Shown: positions 51,684 to 60,803 of the stretch, one piece after another
How positions within the stretch are numbered: position 1 is the stretch's first letter
Layout: every line of letters starts with the position of its first letter
Source: Flavobacteriaceae bacterium S0862
GTDB taxonomy: Bacteria; Bacteroidota; Bacteroidia; Flavobacteriales; Flavobacteriaceae
Assembly: GCA_023015825.1 (NCBI GenBank)
Contig: JALKAW010000001.1
Span: 558,001 to 622,000 of the forward strand
Direction of reading: 5' to 3'
DNA length: 64,000 bases
The notes under the pieces: model-generated
Databases searched by the model: none
What the model was told of the DNA's origin: nothing
What the model saw: only the letters and a program-made list of their open reading frames with translations
Translations under genes and position numbers: made by a program

Positions 51684-53413
51684 TAAGCAAGGTTCATATC
51701 TTTAATGATAGCATCAATCTTTGTTTCCAAAAGTTGTTCCGTTGATTTAAATGCTGCTACATTGTCTAATGCAGCATTTACGCTAATATAAAACTTAATT
51801 TTTGGTTCGGTACCACTTGGTCTGAGGGCAATTTTACTACCATCTTCGGTATAATAAATAAGCACATTAGATTTTGGTACATTAATTACAGTTTCTTTTC
51901 CTGTAATTATGTTTTTAGAAATAGATAGTTGATAGTCTTCTATTTTTACAACCCTACTTCCATTAACTTGAGACAAAGGATTTTTTCTAGCATCAATCAT
52001 CATTTGTTTAATCTCTTGTGCACCTTCAATGCCCTTTTTTGTTATTGAAATTAAACGCTCTTTGTAAAATCCATGAGTTATATAAAGGTTAATGAGTTCT
52101 ATAAAAAATGAACTGCCTTTTGCTTTTGCCTGTGCTGCAATTTCACACGCTAAAAGAGTGGAGGTAACAGCGTCCTTATCTCTTACAAAATCGCCAACCA
52201 TAAATCCAAAACTTTCTTCGCCACCTCCAATAAAATTAAGTTCAGGAAAATCTTTAATCATTTTTGCAATCCACTTAAAACCAGTTAGCCCAATTTTGCA
52301 TTCTACATTATAATGTGATGCTAAATTCTCCATCATTGGAGTGGATACTATAGTAGAGCCAATAAATTCTTTTCCTTGAATTTTATTTTCGTTTTTCCAT
52401 TGTTTTAATAAGAATTCGGTCATGACTACCATGGTTTGATTCCCATTTAGCAGCTTCATATTACCATCCAAATCTCTTACAGCTATACCAACTCTGTCAC
52501 TGTCAGGGTCTGTTCCAACTACAATATCACCATTTACTTTTTCGGCTAAATCCAATGCCATTTTTAAGGCTGCTGGCTCTTCAGGATTAGGCGAATCTAC
52601 TGTTGGGAAATCACCATTAGGCACTTCTTGCTCTTTTACTATATGAAGATTTGAATAAGCTGCTCTTTTCAAAGTTTCAGGAATAATGGTAACGGATGTT
52701 CCGTGTAATGATGTGAACACGACACTTAAGTTTTTTCTAGCTGAATCACTAGTGTTAAAACTGCCATTTTTTATAGAAGCATTAATAAAAACTTCGTCAA
52801 TATCCTTCCCAATATATTGAATGAGGGATTCTTTTGAATTAAAATTAATTTCAGAATAATCTAAGGCATTTATTTCTTTTATAATGTTTGCGTCTTGTGG
52901 AGGGACTATTTGTCCGCCATCTTGCCAATAGACCTTATAACCATTGTACTCTGGAGGATTGTGAGATGCTGTTAATACAATACCACAATGGCAGCCTAAA
53001 TGTTTTAGTGCAAAGGAAAGTTCAGGTGTGGGACGTAAATCTTCAAATAAATATACTTTGATATTGTTTGCCGAAAACACATTAGCTACAATTTTTGCAA
53101 ATGCTTTACTGTTGTGTCTGCAATCGTATGCAATAGCAACTTTTAATTGCTCATTTGTAAACGATTGTAGTAGATAATTACTTAAACCTTGTGTGTTTTT
53201 ACCAATAGTATATTTGTTCATTCGGTTGGTGCCAACTCCCATTACACCACGCATTCCGCCAGTGCCGAATTCTAAATTTTTATAAAAACTTTCTTTTAGT
53301 TGTTTTGGGTTTGAAGCAATTAACTCCTTTATTTCGTTTTGTGTATCTGTATCAAAAGTTGGCGTTAACCACGCATTTACTTTTTCTAGAATTTGAGGTT
53401 CTATGTGAATCAT
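51683..53413 (-). CDS. Phosphoglucomutase/phosphomannomutase (alpha-D-phosphohexomutase)
   Basis: 576 residues. Interconverts hexose 1- and 6-phosphates through a phosphoserine. The active serine is Ser150 in [13 protein letters not shown]; the metal loop is [11 protein letters not shown] (near 306); the sugar-binding loop is [10 protein letters not shown]; the phosphate-binding loop is [12 protein letters not shown] near the C-terminus. The N-terminal [17 protein letters not shown] is typical of the long PgcA-type enzyme. Coupled to an MsbA-like transporter, suggesting a link with envelope glycan or lipid biosynthesis (inference from position). Confidence 0.94.
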   Translation of the reverse strand: MIHIEPQILEKVNAWLTPTFDTDTQNEIKELIASNPKQLKESFYKNLEFGTGGMRGVMGVGTNRMNKYTIGKNTQGLSNYLLQSFTNEQLKVAIAYDCRHNSKAFAKIVANVFSANNIKVYLFEDLRPTPELSFALKHLGCHCGIVLTASHNPPEYNGYKVYWQDGGQIVPPQDANIIKEINALDYSEINFNSKESLIQYIGKDIDEVFINASIKNGSFNTSDSARKNLSVVFTSLHGTSVTIIPETLKRAAYSNLHIVKEQEVPNGDFPTVDSPNPEEPAALKMALDLAEKVNGDIVVGTDPDSDRVGIAVRDLDGNMKLLNGNQTMVVMTEFLLKQWKNENKIQGKEFIGSTIVSTPMMENLASHYNVECKIGLTGFKWIAKMIKDFPELNFIGGGEESFGFMVGDFVRDKDAVTSTLLACEIAAQAKAKGSSFFIELINLYITHGFYKERLISITKKGIEGAQEIKQMMIDARKNPLSQVNGSRVVKIEDYQLSISKNIITGKETVINVPKSNVLIYYTEDGSKIALRPSGTEPKIKFYISVNAALDNVAAFKSTEQLLETKIDAIIKDMNLA

Positions 53414-53480
53414 TAATTAAAATTTATATGCAAAAATAGCGAATTAACTAAGGTAATGTTGTTGATGAAACGTTAACAAC

Positions 53481-54428
53481 TTACAAATTCATTTTTTTAT
53501 CAATTTTATAGCGCTCCTTATCGTCCTTATTACGTAAAATAATTTCGCCTAAAAATCCAGCAACAAAAAATTGCGTCCCAATAATCATAGTTACTAAAGA
53601 CATGTAAAATTCAGGTCTTTGAGTTATTAATCGTCCTGTTGGATTAATAAAAAGTTTATCAATACCTAAATAAATAGCAAAACAAAAACCTATAAAAAAC
53701 ATGAGAGCACCAAGAGCACCAAAAAAGTGCATTGGTCGTTTCCCAAATTTGGATAAAAACCAAATGCTTATTAAATCTAAAAATCCATTAATAAATCGTT
53801 CCATACCAAATTTTGTTTTTCCGTATTTACGTGCTTGATGTTGTACCACTTTTTCACCTATATTACTAAACCCTTCATTTTTAGCTAATACAGGAATATA
53901 GCGATGCATTTCGCCATAAACATTGATGTTTTTCACAACCTCTTTATTATATGCTTTTAAACCACAATTAAAGTCATTTAGTTTAACTCCTGAGGTTTTT
54001 CTGGCAGCCCAGTTAAAAAGTTTTGAAGGAATATTTTTTGCAATGACCGAATCATAACGTTTCTTTTTCCAGCCAGAAACTAAATCGTAACCATCTTCAC
54101 TAATCATTTTATAGAGTTCTGGAATTTCTTCTGGATTGTCCTGTAAATCGGCATCCATAGTAATAACTACATCACCTTTTGTTTCTAAGAAACCAGCATG
54201 AAGTGCTTGAGACTTCCCATAATTTTTTAAAAAACGAATACCTTTTACAGCATTGTTTTTTTGTGAAAGCATTTCAATAGTTTCCCAGGACCCATCAGTG
54301 CTACCATCGTCAATAAAAATAATCTCATACGAAAAATGATTGGATTGCATTACTTTAGCAATCCAATCATGTAATTCGTTTAACGAGTCTTTCTCGTTAA
54401 GTAGTGGAATAACTACTGATATGTCCAT
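53481..54428 (-). CDS. Glycosyltransferase family 2, polyprenyl-phosphate sugar transferase-like
   Basis: 315 residues. A GT-A domain has VVIPLLNEKDSL, IIFIDDGSTDGSW (donor binding), VITMDADLQDNPEEIPEL (DxD region) and SGWKKKRYDS. Two C-terminal helices (about 233-255 and 270-290) anchor it in the membrane. The form resembles dolichyl/undecaprenyl-phosphate glycosyltransferases (ArnC, DPM1), which transfer a sugar to a lipid carrier. It is 43 bases after the DUF4199 gene on the same strand. Confidence 0.9.
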   Translation of the reverse strand: MDISVVIPLLNEKDSLNELHDWIAKVMQSNHFSYEIIFIDDGSTDGSWETIEMLSQKNNAVKGIRFLKNYGKSQALHAGFLETKGDVVITMDADLQDNPEEIPELYKMISEDGYDLVSGWKKKRYDSVIAKNIPSKLFNWAARKTSGVKLNDFNCGLKAYNKEVVKNINVYGEMHRYIPVLAKNEGFSNIGEKVVQHQARKYGKTKFGMERFINGFLDLISIWFLSKFGKRPMHFFGALGALMFFIGFCFAIYLGIDKLFINPTGRLITQRPEFYMSLVTMIIGTQFFVAGFLGEIILRNKDDKERYKIDKKMNL

Positions 54429-54471
54429 TTTAAGTAATTTCTAAATTCTTTGTCAAAAATAAAGAAATTAT

Positions 54472-54999
54472 TTAAGCATCTGGGTTTGATTTTTTCATAA
54501 TTGCAGCTACAATTAATCCAATTATAGCTTGAAATAAGAATCCCCAAGCTAAAGATTTTGCTGTATTAATTAAACTATATTGATTTTGGCTTTCAATTTT
54601 TTCAACAGCCTCTGCAATTGTTTCTGCTGGAGCTCCAAAACCTTCCATCATATTAACAGTCATATCAACAGTAATTTGTTGAATTTGCTTAGCAGCTTCT
54701 GGATCTACATAATTAAAAAGAATCATACTTACTATTGTACTAATTGCAATTCCAATTGCTACAGTGATAAAGTAAGAAGAAAAAGCCTCTTTAAAAGATA
54801 AAAAACCTCCATTTAAACTTTTAGATTTTGCTGTAGATACTACTCCAAAAGCAATAATAGCAAGTAATAAAAATATACCTAGCCACATATTTGCCATTAA
54901 ATTAATGTCGATGAACCAAATGGCGATAGTTATTAAAGATAAGGCACCACCTAAATAAAGACCATAATTAATTGCACTAGATTTAATTGATTTTTCCAT
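54472..54999 (-). CDS. DUF4199 family membrane protein
   Basis: 175 residues with four hydrophobic segments (about 12-30, 36-52, 72-92 and 147-168). The pattern 'AINYGLYLGGALSLITI...GFLSFKEAFSSYFITVAIGIAISTIVSMILFNYVDPE' is the DUF4199 signature. Function unknown. In flavobacteria it commonly precedes the GT2 gene that follows here, so the pair may act together in the inner membrane. Confidence 0.85.
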   Translation of the reverse strand: MEKSIKSSAINYGLYLGGALSLITIAIWFIDINLMANMWLGIFLLLAIIAFGVVSTAKSKSLNGGFLSFKEAFSSYFITVAIGIAISTIVSMILFNYVDPEAAKQIQQITVDMTVNMMEGFGAPAETIAEAVEKIESQNQYSLINTAKSLAWGFLFQAIIGLIVAAIMKKSNPDA

Positions 55000-55089
55000 G
55001 AATGTTATTTTTGGTTAATAATAGTATTAGTGTCGTAAAGGTAAAATATGTTACAGTAAAAATAGACGAATAAAAAAACAAATAATATG

Positions 55090-55119
55090 TTGTTGTTTTA
55101 TGAAAAATTCTTAAATTTG
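55090..55119 (+). promoter_or_regulatory. Promoter of the L31 gene
   Basis: TTG (55090-55092), 19 bases, TAAATTTG (55112-55119) fits the Bacteroidota housekeeping promoter TTG-N19-TAnnTTTG. It is 37 bases before the ATG. The L34 gene has the same spacing (63159-63188). Confidence 0.75.
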
Positions 55120-55155
55120 CAGCTCGAAAAAAGAAACGATTTTAAAGTTTAAGTG

Positions 55156-55407
55156 ATGAAAAAAGGTATACATCCAGAAAATTATAGATTAGTAGCGTTT
55201 AAAGACATGTCTAACGACGATGTTTTTTTAACAAAATCTACTGCAGATACTAGCGAAACAATAGAGGTTGATGGTGTTGAGTATCCATTGGTAAAAATGG
55301 AAATTTCTAGAACGTCTCATCCTTATTATACAGGTAAGTCTAAATTAGTTGATACTGCTGGACGTATCGATAAGTTCAAGAACAAATACGCTAAGTTTAA
55401 GAAATAA
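55156..55407 (+). CDS. rpmE2: 50S ribosomal protein L31, type B
   Basis: 83 residues starting at the ATG 55156 (a GTG three bases earlier is less likely). [22 protein letters not shown], then [38 protein letters not shown], is the type B form: it has no cysteines and so lacks the zinc-binding CxxC of type A. A terminator follows at 55428. Single gene with its own promoter. Confidence 0.97.
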   Translation: MKKGIHPENYRLVAFKDMSNDDVFLTKSTADTSETIEVDGVEYPLVKMEISRTSHPYYTGKSKLVDTAGRIDKFKNKYAKFKK

Positions 55408-55427
55408 ACTAAGTGCAAAGTATATTT

Positions 55428-55462
55428 TAAAAAGCCTTCAGAATTTTCTCGAAGGCTTTTTT
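55428..55462 (+). terminator. Terminator of the L31 gene
   Basis: Stem AAAGCCTTC (55431-55439) and GAAGGCTTT (55451-55459), followed by T-rich sequence; 23 bases after the stop codon. Confidence 0.85.
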
Positions 55463-55523
55463 GTTTTCTACAATTAAGTTACTTTTGGAAAACGATTAAT
55501 ATAAGTGGTAGTTAGAGAGCTAA

Positions 55524-55552
55524 ACTTCTAACTTCTAACTTCTAACTTTTAA
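55524..55552 (+). repeat. Tandem 7-base repeat before the GlmU-like gene
   Basis: ACTTCTA occurs three times in a row (55524-55544), followed by the degenerate ACTTTTAA. It ends 6 bases before the ATG of the GlmU-like gene. As a simple repeat in the leader it could vary in number. Confidence 0.85.
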
Positions 55553-55558
55553 CATCAC

Positions 55559-56734
55559 ATGAATTACATTCTTTTTGATGGTCCATCACGAAACAAACTA
55601 TTGCCATTTACTTATACACGACCTGTAGCAGACATAAGAATTGGTATTTTAACTATTCGTGAAAAATGGGAGAAGTGTCTAGGTTATACTACTTCTACAG
55701 TTACTGAGGAATACTTAACAGAAAAATTCCCAATGGTTGAGCTAGAAGAGAATGTTATGGTTAACGCTTCCTATTTACCTAATGGGGAGCTTGTTGAGCT
55801 AATAAAGGCCTTATGTGAAAAACAAGCAATATTTAAAGGCGAAGACGTAATTGCATTTCACACGCAAGCCGAACAAGAAGAAGTGAATTTTGATGAATAC
55901 GAGGCTATTGAATTCGAAAGGGAGATTTTATGTATAGAAAATACTTGGGATATTTTTTCGAAGAATGGAGAAGCCATTCGTCAAGATTTTGAATTATTGA
56001 CTAACGGAAGACAATCACAACCTATTCCAAAAAGCGTCAATGTTATTAACTCTGAAAATATTTTTATTGAAGAGGGTGCAAAGCTCGAATTTGTAACATT
56101 AAATGCAAGTTCTGGTCCAATTTATATTGGCGAAAACGCCGAAATTATGGAAGGTAGTATTATTCGTGGTCCTTTTGCTTTATGTGAACATGCTGTAGTA
56201 AAATTGGGAGCAAAAATTTATGGGCCAACGACTGTTGGACCACATAGCAGAGTAGGAGGCGAAGTGAATAACTCGGTGCTATTTGGTTATTCCAATAAAG
56301 GTCATGATGGATTTTTAGGAAACTCTGTTCTAGGAGAATGGTGTAATTTGGGAGCAGATACTAATAATTCTAACCTAAAAAATAATTATGCCGAAGTAAG
56401 ACTTTGGGATTATGAAACTGAAGGTTTTGCAAGGACAGGATTGCAATTTTGCGGACTTATGATGGGAGACCATAGTAAATGTGGTATTAATACCATGTTT
56501 AATACAGGGACCGTTGTTGGTGTAAGTGCCAATATTTTTGGAAGTGGTTTTCCAAGAAACTTTGTGCCAAGTTTTAGTTGGGGAGGTAATAGTGGTTTTA
56601 CTACTTACATAACCAAAAAAGCCTTTGAGGTAGCTAAGGTGGTAATGAGTAGACGAAATGTTGAGCTTACCGAGCAAGATGCTGCTATATTGGAACACGT
56701 GTTTGAAATAACCAAAGAATATAGACCTTCATAA
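55559..56734 (+). CDS. GlmU-like putative sugar nucleotidyltransferase
   Basis: 391 residues. The N-terminus (MNYILFDGPSRNKLLPFTYTRPVADIRIGI) and a middle domain to about 165 correspond to a divergent nucleotidyltransferase. From about 170 a left-handed beta-helix of hexapeptide repeats follows (ENIFIEEGAKLEFVTLNASSGPIYIGENAEIMEGSIIRGPFALCEHAVVKLGAKIYG, then HSRVGGEVNNSVLFGY). The family is annotated as 'GlmU family protein' in Bacteroidota; the classical GlmU motif LAAGxGTRM is absent, so catalytic uridyltransferase activity is doubtful. The leader contains a tandem repeat. Function: probably in nucleotide-sugar or cell-wall precursor metabolism (inference). Confidence 0.85.
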   Translation: MNYILFDGPSRNKLLPFTYTRPVADIRIGILTIREKWEKCLGYTTSTVTEEYLTEKFPMVELEENVMVNASYLPNGELVELIKALCEKQAIFKGEDVIAFHTQAEQEEVNFDEYEAIEFEREILCIENTWDIFSKNGEAIRQDFELLTNGRQSQPIPKSVNVINSENIFIEEGAKLEFVTLNASSGPIYIGENAEIMEGSIIRGPFALCEHAVVKLGAKIYGPTTVGPHSRVGGEVNNSVLFGYSNKGHDGFLGNSVLGEWCNLGADTNNSNLKNNYAEVRLWDYETEGFARTGLQFCGLMMGDHSKCGINTMFNTGTVVGVSANIFGSGFPRNFVPSFSWGGNSGFTTYITKKAFEVAKVVMSRRNVELTEQDAAILEHVFEITKEYRPS

Positions 56735-56905
56735 CCTCCAATATATATAATTAAATAGTTTATATTAGCCTTACTAAGGTTGTAGATACTACTTGTTTAT
56801 TTACTAACACCTTATCGGATCGCCTAAAGAATTTTTTCTAATGCCCAATTAGATTTTATTCTCTACATTGTTTAAGAAAAGAATTACTAACTAAACCATT
56901 TAATT

Positions 56906-57331
56906 ATGAAAAAATCACTTCCTTTTGTATTAACTTTTGTCATCTTGTTTCAAAGCTGTAGAATTTATAATTCTAAGACATCAACAAAAGAAGATGCAAT
57001 TCTATCTGAAAAAAAGGTTAAAGTCAAATCTACTACAAATGTAAGTTATAGATTTGAAAAATTATTTGAAGAGGAAACCCAATTATATGGTATTGCTAAG
57101 AGACAATCTAGTAAATCTAAGCAAGTTTATAACGATAATATTGTTAATGAAAACAAATTGGATAAAAATGTAAAAATTCTACTTACTGATGATTTGGTTA
57201 ACGAAATCCATCTATATAGCAAAGGTAAATCAAATGTTGTTGGAATATTAGGTATAGGGTATATTGGAGTATTACTTATAGTGGGTGCAGGTGCTATTTT
57301 ATTTTTGGCTGCCTTGGGAGGTGGTTTATAA
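56906..57331 (+). CDS. Small lipoprotein with C-terminal hydrophobic helix, function unknown
   Basis: 141 residues. A lipoprotein signal with lipobox FQSC (Cys18) is followed by a basic, Ser/Thr/Lys-rich region (SKTSTKEDAILSEKKVKVKSTTN, YGIAKRQSSKSKQVY). A Gly-rich hydrophobic C-terminus (VVGILGIGYIGVLLIVGAGAILFLAALGGGL) can cross a membrane. I do not recognise a family. It stands between the GlmU-like gene and a convergent binding-protein gene, with 171 bases in front of it and a short CCTTA-C-TAAGG dyad there. Confidence 0.6.
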   Translation: MKKSLPFVLTFVILFQSCRIYNSKTSTKEDAILSEKKVKVKSTTNVSYRFEKLFEEETQLYGIAKRQSSKSKQVYNDNIVNENKLDKNVKILLTDDLVNEIHLYSKGKSNVVGILGIGYIGVLLIVGAGAILFLAALGGGL

Positions 57332-57360
57332 AACAAATTATTGGATAGTTCGATTAAGAA

Positions 57361-58989
57361 TTATTTTTTCATAACTCTTTTTAAATCCAATAAGTTAATA
57401 GGGTTGATGCCTAAACCATTTACTTCTTTTCTAGTAAAACGTACAACTTCATCGTAAAACATATTTACAACAGGTGTTTTATCCATAACCAAAGAATCCA
57501 TTTTCGCATATAAAATCTCACGTTTTTTAGTGTTAGTTTCAGTAAATGCTTGCTCATACCATTCATCAAATTGTGCATCACTAAAATGCGTGTAATTAGG
57601 ACCATTAGGCGCAAAATTCTTACTATAGTATAGGGATAGATAGTTTTCAGCATCAGGATAATCGGCAATCCAACTGGCTCTAAACATATCTAATTTCCCA
57701 TTGGCTTTTGCTTCTTTAAGCGTAGAGGGAGGAATAACATCGACATTAACCATAAGCCCGTGTTTTTGTAATTCACGTTGTATATATTCACAAAAGCTTA
57801 AATAATTACTTGTTGTTGTTATTGTAATTTCAGGATTTTGATTCCCCGTTTCTTGAATATATTGTGTGATTAATGCTTTGGCTTTTTCTGGTTGATATGT
57901 AAAACCAACGTTACTGTTAAAACCCGGTAGTCCTTTGGGAATAAAACCACCATTAGCAGGAATGCCAATGCCATTACGTAAATAAGTCATCATTTTTTTT
58001 CTGTCAAAACCATAATTTACAGCTTTTCTTAATAGGTCTGATTGTACCTCTGGAACATTTGAATCCATAAAAAATGCCAAATATTCAGTGTTTAAGTAAG
58101 GTCCCCGAATCATGTTTACATCATTAACATAAAACTCGCGCAATTCTCCCTTTGCCGTTAATATTTCGTCCTTATAAGATGCATCCAATCCAGAGACAAA
58201 GTCAATATTTCCTTGAGCAAATTGCAAAAATTCACTTTGTTTGTCTGGTAAAAAGGTAATCGCTATCGCTTCTAAATAAGGCAACGAGTTTCCTTGAGCA
58301 TCTCTTTCAAAATAATTATGGTTCTTTCTAAAAACCAACTTTAAATTTTCTTCCCAACGTTTAAATTTAAAAGGTCCAGTGCCGATAGGATTAGATCTAA
58401 AATCGCTACCATAATATTCTACAATCTCTTTTGGAACCACAGAGCAATACTTCATGGTTAACAACCCTAAAAACGCAGGAAAAGGTTGATTTAATTTAAT
58501 ATTAAACGTACTATCATTAACTGCTTTAAAATTTTCTACCTTTCCTAAAACCCAACTTCCTGGAGAAGCTACTTGTTTGTTATTTAGTCGATTAAAACTG
58601 TACTCAAAGTCTTTTGCAGTAACAGTTCTAGTAGAATCACTTCCAAATAAGGAATGCTTATGAAAATACACATCATTTCTTAAGGTAAATGTATAAGATA
58701 TTGCATCTTGAGAAATATGCCATGTTTTGGCAATACTTGGTTCAACGTTTAAGTTATCATCCATTTGCACCAAACCATTAAATAATTGGTTTGCTGCCCA
58801 AATATCAGATAAATCTTTTGCAAATGCAGGGTCTAAGGATCCAATATTTTTGTGTTCATTGTATCTAAAAACTTGAGAGTCGTTATTAGATTTATTTTTG
58901 GATGTGCAAGAGCAAAATACAATAGTGATACAAAAAAGCAGTGAATATGCTTTATAGTATTTTGCGGTAAGGGCAATTGGTTTTATCAT
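57361..58989 (-). CDS. ABC transporter substrate-binding lipoprotein (peptide/nickel type, SBP family 5)
   Basis: 542 residues from the ATG at 58987-58989; the frame stays open to 59238 but that would overlap mtaB. A lipoprotein-type signal ends at CSC (Cys28). The SBP-5 core is clear: FRYNEHKNIGSLDPAFAKDLSDIWAANQLFNGLVQMDDNLNVEPSIAKTW, then YTFTLRNDVYFH, then PIGTGPFKFKRWE, then ADYPDAENYLSLYYSKNFAPNGPNYTHFSDAQFDEWY. It would bring oligopeptides (or another ligand) to an Opp/Dpp-type permease, none of which is encoded nearby. Divergent from mtaB with 45 bases between the two starts. Confidence 0.9.
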   Translation of the reverse strand: MIKPIALTAKYYKAYSLLFCITIVFCSCTSKNKSNNDSQVFRYNEHKNIGSLDPAFAKDLSDIWAANQLFNGLVQMDDNLNVEPSIAKTWHISQDAISYTFTLRNDVYFHKHSLFGSDSTRTVTAKDFEYSFNRLNNKQVASPGSWVLGKVENFKAVNDSTFNIKLNQPFPAFLGLLTMKYCSVVPKEIVEYYGSDFRSNPIGTGPFKFKRWEENLKLVFRKNHNYFERDAQGNSLPYLEAIAITFLPDKQSEFLQFAQGNIDFVSGLDASYKDEILTAKGELREFYVNDVNMIRGPYLNTEYLAFFMDSNVPEVQSDLLRKAVNYGFDRKKMMTYLRNGIGIPANGGFIPKGLPGFNSNVGFTYQPEKAKALITQYIQETGNQNPEITITTTSNYLSFCEYIQRELQKHGLMVNVDVIPPSTLKEAKANGKLDMFRASWIADYPDAENYLSLYYSKNFAPNGPNYTHFSDAQFDEWYEQAFTETNTKKREILYAKMDSLVMDKTPVVNMFYDEVVRFTRKEVNGLGINPINLLDLKRVMKK

Positions 58990-59034
58990 TTGGCTTATAA
59001 ATTGTAAATTTGCACGCTTGGTAAAAATACAAGA

Positions 59035-60363
59035 ATGAACGCTAGAAAAAAAGTCGCTTTTTATACACTTGGATGTAAACTTAATTTTTCTGAAACTTCC
59101 ACAATTGCAAGGAGTTTTGAGAGTGGAGGGTTTGATCGTGTTGATTTTCAGGAGGTAGCAGATATTTATGTGATAAACACGTGTTCGGTTACTGAAAATG
59201 CTGATAAGCGTTTTAAAACCATTGTAAAACAAGCACAAAAAGCAAACTCAGAAGCGTTTATTGCAGCTATTGGTTGTTTTGCACAGCTAAAACCAGAAGC
59301 GTTGGCAGACGTTAATGGTGTAGATTTAGTACTTGGAGCTACCGAGAAATTCAAAATCACCGATTATTTAAATGATTTAACCAAAAATGACTTTGGTGAA
59401 GTACATTCATGCGAAATTGAAGATGCCGATTTTTATGTTGGTAGTTATTCTATTGGTGATCGTACTCGAGCATTTTTAAAAGTGCAAGATGGATGTGATT
59501 ATAAGTGTACTTATTGTACAATCCCATTAGCGAGAGGAATTTCTAGAAGCGATACTTTAGCAAATGTTTTAAAGAATGCCAAAGAAATTTCAGAGCAAAA
59601 CATTAAGGAAATAGTTCTTACAGGCGTCAATATTGGTGATTATGGTAAAGGAGAATTTGGAAACAAAAAACATGAACACACATTTTACGAATTAGTGCAG
59701 GCTCTTGATGAGGTTGAAGGGATTGAGCGTTTACGTATTTCGTCTATCGAACCAAATTTATTAAAAAATGAGACCATAGATTTTGTGTCTAACAGTAATA
59801 CGTTCGTACCACATTTTCATATTCCATTACAAAGCGGAAGCAACGAATTACTAAAGTTAATGCGTCGTCGATATTTAAGGGAATTGTATGTGGATCGTGT
59901 AAATAGGATAAAACAAGTAATGCCTCATGCATGTATTGGTGTGGATGTTATTGTTGGTTTTCCAGGAGAAACAGATGAGCTTTTTTTAGAAACCTATAAT
60001 TTCTTAGCAGATTTGGATATTTCATATTTGCATGTATTTACCTATTCTGAAAGAGATAACACGTTAGCTGCCGACATGGAAGGTGCTGTGCCTAAAAATG
60101 TGCGTTCTAAGCGTAGTAAAATGTTACGAGGGTTGTCTGTTAAAAAGCGTCGTGCATTTTACGAAAGCCAATTAGGAACCAATAGAACAGTATTATTTGA
60201 AGGTGAAAATAAGGAAGGCTATATACATGGATTTACTGAGAATTATGTAAAAGTTAAAACACCATGGAATCCAGAGCTGGTTAATACATTACATAAAGTA
60301 GAACTTTGTAAAATCGATGACGACGGTTTGGTTCGTTTAGATTTTCTAAAAGAAATTGCATAA
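59035..60363 (+). CDS. mtaB: tRNA t6A37 methylthiotransferase
   Basis: 442 residues. Adds a methylthio group to N6-threonylcarbamoyladenosine at tRNA position 37, a radical SAM reaction with two Fe-S clusters. The N-terminal cluster ligands are Cys14 (TLGCKLN), Cys50 (NTCSV) and Cys81 (IGCFA). The radical SAM motif is Cys154-x3-Cys158-x2-Cys161 (CDYKCTYC). IPLQSGSNELLKLMRRRY and GVDVIVGFPGETDELF are also conserved, and a TRAM-like C-terminal segment ends the protein. The -7-like TAAATTTG at 59005-59012 could be its promoter, though no -33 element fits. Confidence 0.95.
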   Translation: MNARKKVAFYTLGCKLNFSETSTIARSFESGGFDRVDFQEVADIYVINTCSVTENADKRFKTIVKQAQKANSEAFIAAIGCFAQLKPEALADVNGVDLVLGATEKFKITDYLNDLTKNDFGEVHSCEIEDADFYVGSYSIGDRTRAFLKVQDGCDYKCTYCTIPLARGISRSDTLANVLKNAKEISEQNIKEIVLTGVNIGDYGKGEFGNKKHEHTFYELVQALDEVEGIERLRISSIEPNLLKNETIDFVSNSNTFVPHFHIPLQSGSNELLKLMRRRYLRELYVDRVNRIKQVMPHACIGVDVIVGFPGETDELFLETYNFLADLDISYLHVFTYSERDNTLAADMEGAVPKNVRSKRSKMLRGLSVKKRRAFYESQLGTNRTVLFEGENKEGYIHGFTENYVKVKTPWNPELVNTLHKVELCKIDDDGLVRLDFLKEIA

Positions 60364-60392
60364 AAAAACCGAAACTTTCATTTCAGTTTTTA
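60362..60392. terminator. Hairpin terminator between mtaB and the YjdJ-like gene
   Basis: Arms AAAAACCGAAA (60364-60374) and TTTCAGTTTTT (60381-60391); the one mismatch on the plus strand is a G-U pair on the minus strand. It serves the converging genes on both sides. Confidence 0.7.
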
Positions 60393-60399
60393 ATTAAAA

Positions 60400-60696
60400 T
60401 TAAATTCTTACACCAACAGGTAGCATACTTTTGTAGCGCCTGTTTCTACGGATAAATTTAGCAATAGGAGGGCTCGTTGGTACCACGCTAATATTTCTAT
60501 CTTGAATATTTTCCATTACAAGCTTTAAAAAGTCTTCAACAAACACCTCGTCCGAAATACATTCAGGAACAACAAGTTTTGTTAAAAAAATCTTTCGATC
60601 TTGGAGGGAATATTCAATAGTTGCTAAATTACCTTCAACTTCAAGTTGAAATTGTCTTAAAAAGGTATTGTCAATAAGTTCAGCTGCATCTATCAT
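60400..60696 (-). CDS. Degenerate YjdJ-type GNAT-like protein
   Basis: 98 residues. NTFLRQFQLEVEGNLATIEYSLQDRKIFLTKLVVPECISDEVFVEDFLKLVMENIQDRNISVVPTSPPIAKFIRRNRRYK follows the YjdJ-like small N-acetyltransferase pattern: N-terminal strands, 'T.VP....', then a helix, then 'V.P.CP....I.....Y'. The acetyl-CoA loop (R/QxxGxG/A) is missing, replaced by CISDEVFVEDF. It may therefore bind a ligand or partner rather than transfer acetyl groups. Single gene, convergent with mtaB. The start codon is an ATG; a TACCTTTG -7-like element lies on the minus strand at 60751-60758. Confidence 0.65.
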   Translation of the reverse strand: MIDAAELIDNTFLRQFQLEVEGNLATIEYSLQDRKIFLTKLVVPECISDEVFVEDFLKLVMENIQDRNISVVPTSPPIAKFIRRNRRYKSMLPVGVRI

Positions 60697-60803
60697 AATT
60701 AGTCTATTTTATTCAATGGAGAAAGAACTATTTTATATAGTTTTGTCGTGCAAAGGTACTAAAAAAATCATTACAAACCTTATAAACAGTGACTTAATTA
60801 ATT

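Noticed and set aside
55524-55552. Short repeats as a CRISPR remnant
   Set aside because: Seven-base units without spacers and no cas genes anywhere in the window.
58990-59238. Extended N-terminus of the peptide-binding lipoprotein
   Set aside because: It would overlap the 5' end of mtaB and hide the lipoprotein signal; the ATG at 58989 puts the signal at the N-terminus.
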